Assembly: GCF_022229015.1 (NCBI RefSeq)
Contig: NZ_JAKKFF010000135.1
Location: 1-64,000 of the forward strand
Origin: Micromonospora foliorum
GTDB lineage: Bacteria; Actinomycetota; Actinomycetes; Mycobacteriales; Micromonosporaceae
Reading direction: 5' to 3'
Length of the DNA: 64,000 nt
Below the pieces are notes generated by a model that was given only the letters and a program-made list of their open reading frames with translations, had not been told where the DNA came from and ran no database searches. Positions 60,003-64,000 of this stretch are shown here, one piece after another (positions within the stretch are counted from its first letter, which is position 1; the number at the start of each line of letters is the position of its first letter). Both the position numbers and the translations under genes were made by a program.

Positions 60003-62126
60003 GTGTCCGACACAGCACCACGGCAGTTCGCCACCGACGGTCCGAGCGGCGCCCGCACCGTCGCCACCGCCTCGACAACCCCGGCCGGTCCATCCTCATC
60101 CGGCGACCGACGCAAGGGTCCCAACGGCTCCGGCTGGTTGATCACGGTTGTCGGCGTCGCATCGGGGGCCACCCTCCTGGTACTCGGCCTGCGGGTGGGG
60201 GGTGCGCTCACGGCGGCGATTCCGGGCCTCCCCGACGCGGGACCGATGACGACCCGGGCACTACCCGTGTTCCGGCTTCTGTCCGACGGTCTCGCCACCG
60301 TCACCGTCGGCATGCTGGTGACCGCCGCGTTCCTGCTACCCGGCGACGGAGGCAGCGTCTCGCCGCACGGCTTTCTGCTCCTGCGGCGGGCCGGTGTCGC
60401 CGCGCTCGGTTGGTCGGTGGCGGCGCTGTCCCTGGTGGGGCTGACCGCCTCGGACCTGCTCGGACAACCACTGGCGACGCTCGGGCCCGCGACGGTCGTC
60501 AGTTTCGCCACCACCATCTCGCAAGGCCAGTCGCTCACACTGCAGGCCGGACTGGCCCTGGCCGTGGCACTGCTGGCCCGGTTCGGAGTGTCCCGTGGGC
60601 TCGCCGCGACCGTCGCGGTCCTGGCCCTGGTGGCGGTGCTACCCCCGGCCTTCACCGGGCACTCCGCCGGGGCCGGTAACCACCAGATCGCCGTCACCAG
60701 CCTGGCCCTGCACATCCTCGCCGCCGCTGTGTGGATCGGTTCTCTCATCGCCCTGCTGGTGGTACGACGCAGTCGGCTGCTGGCCCACGCCGCCGCTCGG
60801 TACAGCCGCCTCGCCCTGGGCTGCTTCGTCGCCGTGTCGGTCAGCGGGGCGGCCAACGCCGCCGTCCTCCTCGGCTCGGTCGACCAGCTCTGGCAATCCC
60901 GCTACGGCTGGTTGGTGCTCGGCAAGCTCGCCGCCCTGCTGATCCTCGGCGCGCTCGGCGCGACACACCGCTCCCGTACCCTGCCGGCGTTGCGCGCCGG
61001 AAGGCGGTGGGCGTTCGGCCGGCTGGCCGCCGGTGAACTTATCGTGTTCGCTGCCACCGTGGGGTTGGCGGTGGCTCTCTCGCGCAGCCCCACTCCGGTC
61101 GCCGAAGCCGGTGTCGACGCCGATCCGATCACCGAGCTGCTCGGCTTCCCGATGCCCACCGCACCGACCGTGGGCAACCTGCTCGGGCAGCCGCTGCCGG
61201 ACATGTTCTTCCTGACCCTCTGCGCTCTCGGTATCGGCGGGTACCTGGGCGGTGTACGACGGATGCGCCTCGCGGGGCACGGCTGGCCGCTCGCCCGGAC
61301 GGCAAGTTGGGTGGGTGGGCTGCTGCTACTTGCCGCGAGCACCAGTCTCGGCGTCGCCCGCTACGCGTACGTGCTGTTCAGCGCGCACATGGCCCAACAC
61401 ATGGTGTTGTCGATGCTGGTGCCGATCCTGCTGGTCGGCGGCGCGCCGGTCACCCTCGCCCTGCGGGCACTGCGTCGACCGGCCGACCCTGGGGTACGCG
61501 GTGCCCGGGAGTGGCTGCTGATCGCGGTGCACAGCCGGCTCACGAAGCTGCTGACACATCCGCTCGTCGCGCTGGGCATCTACACCGCCAGCCTGTTCGG
61601 CCTGTACCTCAGCGACCTGCTCGGCGTGTTGATGCGCTCCCACGTCGGTCACCTCGCGATGCTCACCCACTTCGTGGTCGCGGGCTGGCTGCTGTTCTGG
61701 GTGCTCATCGGTGTCGACCCGGGCCGCCGACGCCTCCCCCATCCCCTGCTGGTGATCATCCATCTGGCGTCGATGATGGCGCACGGCTTCTTCGGCCTGG
61801 TCCTCATGCAGACGACCACCGTCATCGCCCCCGGCTGGTACCTCGCCGTGCACCCCACCTGGGCGTCGCCACTGCTGACCGATCAGCAGCTCGGCGCCGG
61901 CATCGCCTGGGCGTTCGGCGAACTACCCGCCGTCGTCGTCATGATCGTCCTGATTCGGCAGTGGATTCGCGCCGACCAGCGCGAACAGGGCCGCCTCGAC
62001 CGGGCCGCCGACCGGGCCGACGCCAGCGGAGCAGAGGACGACCTGGCCCGCTACAACGCGTTTCTCGCCGTCGCCGGACGGACCGACAGCGATCCGGGTC
62101 GCGCGGCCGGGCCCGACCAGTCCTGA
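60003..62126 (+). CDS. CopD-CtaG fusion: copper import/cytochrome oxidase assembly membrane protein
   Basis: 707 residues from a GTG at 60003, with about fifteen hydrophobic helices. The first ~370 residues are CopD-like (GHSAGAGNHQIAVTSLALHI with its His residues). The rest is a caa3-type CtaG domain with the hallmark FSAHMAQHMVLSM and SHVGHLAMLTHFV. This fusion is common in actinobacteria and links copper uptake with insertion into terminal oxidase. It lies 58 bases after copC with no terminator visible between them. Confidence 0.92.
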   Translation: MSDTAPRQFATDGPSGARTVATASTTPAGPSSSGDRRKGPNGSGWLITVVGVASGATLLVLGLRVGGALTAAIPGLPDAGPMTTRALPVFRLLSDGLATVTVGMLVTAAFLLPGDGGSVSPHGFLLLRRAGVAALGWSVAALSLVGLTASDLLGQPLATLGPATVVSFATTISQGQSLTLQAGLALAVALLARFGVSRGLAATVAVLALVAVLPPAFTGHSAGAGNHQIAVTSLALHILAAAVWIGSLIALLVVRRSRLLAHAAARYSRLALGCFVAVSVSGAANAAVLLGSVDQLWQSRYGWLVLGKLAALLILGALGATHRSRTLPALRAGRRWAFGRLAAGELIVFAATVGLAVALSRSPTPVAEAGVDADPITELLGFPMPTAPTVGNLLGQPLPDMFFLTLCALGIGGYLGGVRRMRLAGHGWPLARTASWVGGLLLLAASTSLGVARYAYVLFSAHMAQHMVLSMLVPILLVGGAPVTLALRALRRPADPGVRGAREWLLIAVHSRLTKLLTHPLVALGIYTASLFGLYLSDLLGVLMRSHVGHLAMLTHFVVAGWLLFWVLIGVDPGRRRLPHPLLVIIHLASMMAHGFFGLVLMQTTTVIAPGWYLAVHPTWASPLLTDQQLGAGIAWAFGELPAVVVMIVLIRQWIRADQREQGRLDRAADRADASGAEDDLARYNAFLAVAGRTDSDPGRAAGPDQS

Positions 62127-62277
62127 GACATCGGGGGACCCGATCTGCCGCCTCCCGGGGAACCACCGGTGTCTCTCCCCCGACTACCAGTCAGGGCCGA
62201 CGCGACACCTCACCGGGCGACCAGACCAGTACGGGAAAAACCTTCAGGTGCTTCCCGACTCTTCCGATCGGATCACC

Positions 62278-63753
62278 ATGTCTCTCACCGAACTGTCCGG
62301 CACGTCGACGCCGGAGCGCGCCACCACCGCCGAGAAACCGGCCCGGCCGGCCCGGAGCACGTCACCGTTCGGCGCGCTGCTGCTGCGGCTGCACTTCTAC
62401 GCCGGCATCCTCGTCGCCCCGTTCCTGGTGGTCGCCGCACTGACCGGCCTGGCCTACACCACCACCCCGCAACTCGACACGATCCTCTACGGCGACCAGC
62501 TGACCGTCGCCCAGGTGGGTGACCGTCAGCTCCCGCTGGCCGAGCAGATCGGCGCCGCACGCAACGCACACCCCGACGGCAGCATCACCACAGTGCAACC
62601 CGGCGACGGCGACCGGACCACGACTGTGGTGTTCTCCCTGCCCGAACTCGGCGAGAAGCAGCACACCGTCTACGTCGACCCGTACACCGCGCAGGTCAAG
62701 GGGCAGCTCACCACCTGGTTCGGGTCCACCCCGGCCACGACCTGGCTGGACGACCTGCACCGCCACCTGCACCTGGGCGTGGTGGGCAGGCACTACTCCG
62801 AGCTGGCCGCGAGTTGGCTGTGGGTGATGGCGCTCGGCGGGGTCGTCCTCTGGTGGCGTCGACGCGGTGCCACCCGCGCCGCCGCTCGGCACCTGCTCGT
62901 GCCGGACCTGTCCACCGGCAAGGGGGTCCGCCGTACCCGAGGATGGCACGCCACCACCGGCATCTGGCTCACCGTCGGACTCCTCTTCCTCTCGCTCACC
63001 GGCCTGACCTGGTCCCGCTACGCCGGCGCGAACTTCGACGCCGGCCTCGACGCGCTCAGCGCCCGCACTCCGGAGATCTCCACAAGCCTCACCGCCGGCA
63101 CCGCCGCCCCTGCCGAGACCGGCGGCGGCCACGAGCACGGTGCCGTCGGAGCGGGCGGGGTGGTCGAGTCGGCTGCCTTCGACCGGGTCCTTGCGGTCGC
63201 TCGCGACGCGGGCCTCTCCGGCCCGGTCGAGATCACCCCCGCGCCGGAGCCGGGCTCCGCGTGGACCGTCACGCAGGTCGACAACACCTGGCCGGTCAAC
63301 AAGGACCGCATCGCCGTCGACCCGGCCTCCGACACGGTCACCGCCCGCAGCGACTTCGCCGACTGGCCCCTGCTGGCCAAACTGAGCGGCCTCGGTATTC
63401 AGGCCCACATGGGGGTCCTCTTCGGCCTGGTCAACCAGATCCTGCTCGCCGCGCTCGCCCTCGGGCTGCTCTGCGTCATCTTCTGGGGCTACCGCATGTG
63501 GTGGCAACGCCGACCCACCCGCGCCGGCCGCCGTGCGATAGCCGGCACCCCGCCGGCCCGCGGCGGCGTACGCGGCCTGCCGCTCTGGGCGCTGCTGATC
63601 GGTGTACCGGTGACCGTGGCGATCGGCTGGGCGCTGCCCCTGTTCGGGCTCACCCTGCTCGCCTTCCTCGTCATCGACGTCGTGCTGGGGAACGTTTCTC
63701 GCCGCCGACGACCTGCCGCGGTTCCCACCTCGCCGGCACCCGCGGGGAGCTGA
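62278..63753 (+). CDS. PepSY-associated membrane protein
   Basis: 491 residues from an ATG at 62278; an earlier in-frame GTG at 62248 adds only ten residues. Four helices of the PepSY_TM type: LHFYAGILVAPFLVVAALTG, WLWVMALGGVVLWW, GIWLTVGLLFLSLTGLTW and a later pair, with the DLHRHLHLGVVG His cluster and PepSY-like extracellular segments. Related proteins (PiuB/FsqB) are tied to metal or heme reduction. Co-directional with the copper genes, 151 bases after CopD-CtaG; a His cluster (GGGHEHGAV) also fits metal handling. Confidence 0.87.
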   Translation: MSLTELSGTSTPERATTAEKPARPARSTSPFGALLLRLHFYAGILVAPFLVVAALTGLAYTTTPQLDTILYGDQLTVAQVGDRQLPLAEQIGAARNAHPDGSITTVQPGDGDRTTTVVFSLPELGEKQHTVYVDPYTAQVKGQLTTWFGSTPATTWLDDLHRHLHLGVVGRHYSELAASWLWVMALGGVVLWWRRRGATRAAARHLLVPDLSTGKGVRRTRGWHATTGIWLTVGLLFLSLTGLTWSRYAGANFDAGLDALSARTPEISTSLTAGTAAPAETGGGHEHGAVGAGGVVESAAFDRVLAVARDAGLSGPVEITPAPEPGSAWTVTQVDNTWPVNKDRIAVDPASDTVTARSDFADWPLLAKLSGLGIQAHMGVLFGLVNQILLAALALGLLCVIFWGYRMWWQRRPTRAGRRAIAGTPPARGGVRGLPLWALLIGVPVTVAIGWALPLFGLTLLAFLVIDVVLGNVSRRRRPAAVPTSPAPAGS

Positions 63754-63760
63754 CCCACCG

Positions 63761-63794
63761 GTCCGGCCGTCCGCCAGGCGACGGACGGCCGGAC
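63761..63794. terminator. Bidirectional intrinsic terminator
   Basis: The arms GTCCGGCCGTCCG (63761-63773) and CGGACGGCCGGAC (63782-63794) form a perfect 13-bp stem with an 8-base loop between the convergent PepSY and cupin genes. Confidence 0.8.
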
Positions 63795-63801
63795 GCCTTG
63801 C

Positions 63802-64000
63802 TCAGATCACGACCTGTTTGGTGTTCGGCAGGCTGTCCACGATCGACTTCTGCACGTTGATCGTGTCGGCGATGACCTCGTGGGGCGTGTTGGCCATCCA
63901 CTGCATCACCGAGATGTCCTCGAATCGGGGATGGCGGAACATCTCCAGGAACACCAGCGGCTCGTCGCCGGTGTTCTCGATGTAGTGGCCGTACGCGAAG
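63802..64000 (-). CDS. Oxalate-decarboxylase-like cupin (partial, runs off right edge)
   Basis: The last 65 codons of a cupin: FAYGHYIENTGDEPLVFLE, then FEDISVMQWMANTPHEV and a stop after TKQVVI. The pattern GHYIENTG and WMANTPHE is typical of the C-terminal half of bicupin oxalate decarboxylases (OxdC). Metal ligands of the second cupin fall partly outside the window, so catalytic competence cannot be judged. Confidence 0.82.
   Translation of the reverse strand, partial: FAYGHYIENTGDEPLVFLEMFRHPRFEDISVMQWMANTPHEVIADTINVQKSIVDSLPNTKQVVI

Noticed and set aside
1-64000. CRISPR arrays and rRNA operons
   Set aside because: I saw no regularly spaced repeat array, no cas-like genes and no rRNA-like sequence on reading through.

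Overview
This window is high-GC actinobacterial DNA. Very GC-rich third codon positions, GTG and TTG starts, leaderless promoters, an F420-type oxidoreductase, an IdeR/DmdR-type iron box and a pSAM2-like integrative element together suggest a filamentous actinomycete, most likely Micromonosporaceae. The family is my inference; no rRNA or complete tRNA gene is present to fix taxonomy.

Layout. (1) 1-3331: a pair of ABC half-transporters behind an iron box, probably a siderophore transporter. (2) 3323-10386: an aldonic-acid island (gluconokinase, D-mannonate dehydratase, D-galactonate dehydratase, a MalEFG-type ABC importer without its own ATPase) with a divergent, apparently leaderless GntR regulator. 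(3) 10449-12187: an ECF sigma factor with a SnoaL-like tail and a DUF6069-like membrane protein. (4) 12387-31134: an unusual hybrid biosynthetic cluster. It holds a free-standing valine-type adenylation domain, free carrier proteins, a KS-(vestigial AT)-ACP protein, a PqqD-like protein, an HPr-kinase-like protein, a nucleotidyltransferase, two radical SAM enzymes, a LLM/F420-type oxidoreductase, a GNAT, an M20 hydrolase, a HAD protein, an MFS exporter, a type II thioesterase with a Cys nucleophile, and a proline-type A-PCP-C NRPS. Most genes overlap by 4-8 bases. I do not recognise this gene combination, and it is my main candidate for a new system. (5) 31223-46283: an LRV-repeat gene, then a complete non-phosphorylative L-fucose pathway with a ribose-type ABC importer, a GntR regulator and lutABC. 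The pathway ends in pyruvate plus L-lactate, and LutABC would oxidise the lactate, so the island is metabolically closed. (6) 46272-50616: lspA, a secreted protein, a deletion-scar pseudogene, a BtuF-like protein, an ankyrin protein and a SigJ-like sigma factor. (7) 50727-56263: a decayed actinomycete integrative element flanked by 40-bp direct repeats that match the 3' half of a tRNA-Val(CAC). It retains int, xis, a 5'-truncated rep, a GntR regulator and small cargo. Its transfer genes are gone, apparently through a deletion ending in an IS21 fragment. (8) 56276-64000: a quinone oxidoreductase, then a copper-handling operon (PCu(A)C lipoprotein, DyP peroxidase, CopC, CopD-CtaG fusion, PepSY protein), and the end of an oxalate-decarboxylase-like cupin gene.

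The two catabolic islands are built alike: each has a divergent FCD-type GntR regulator and a short palindrome in the shared promoter region.
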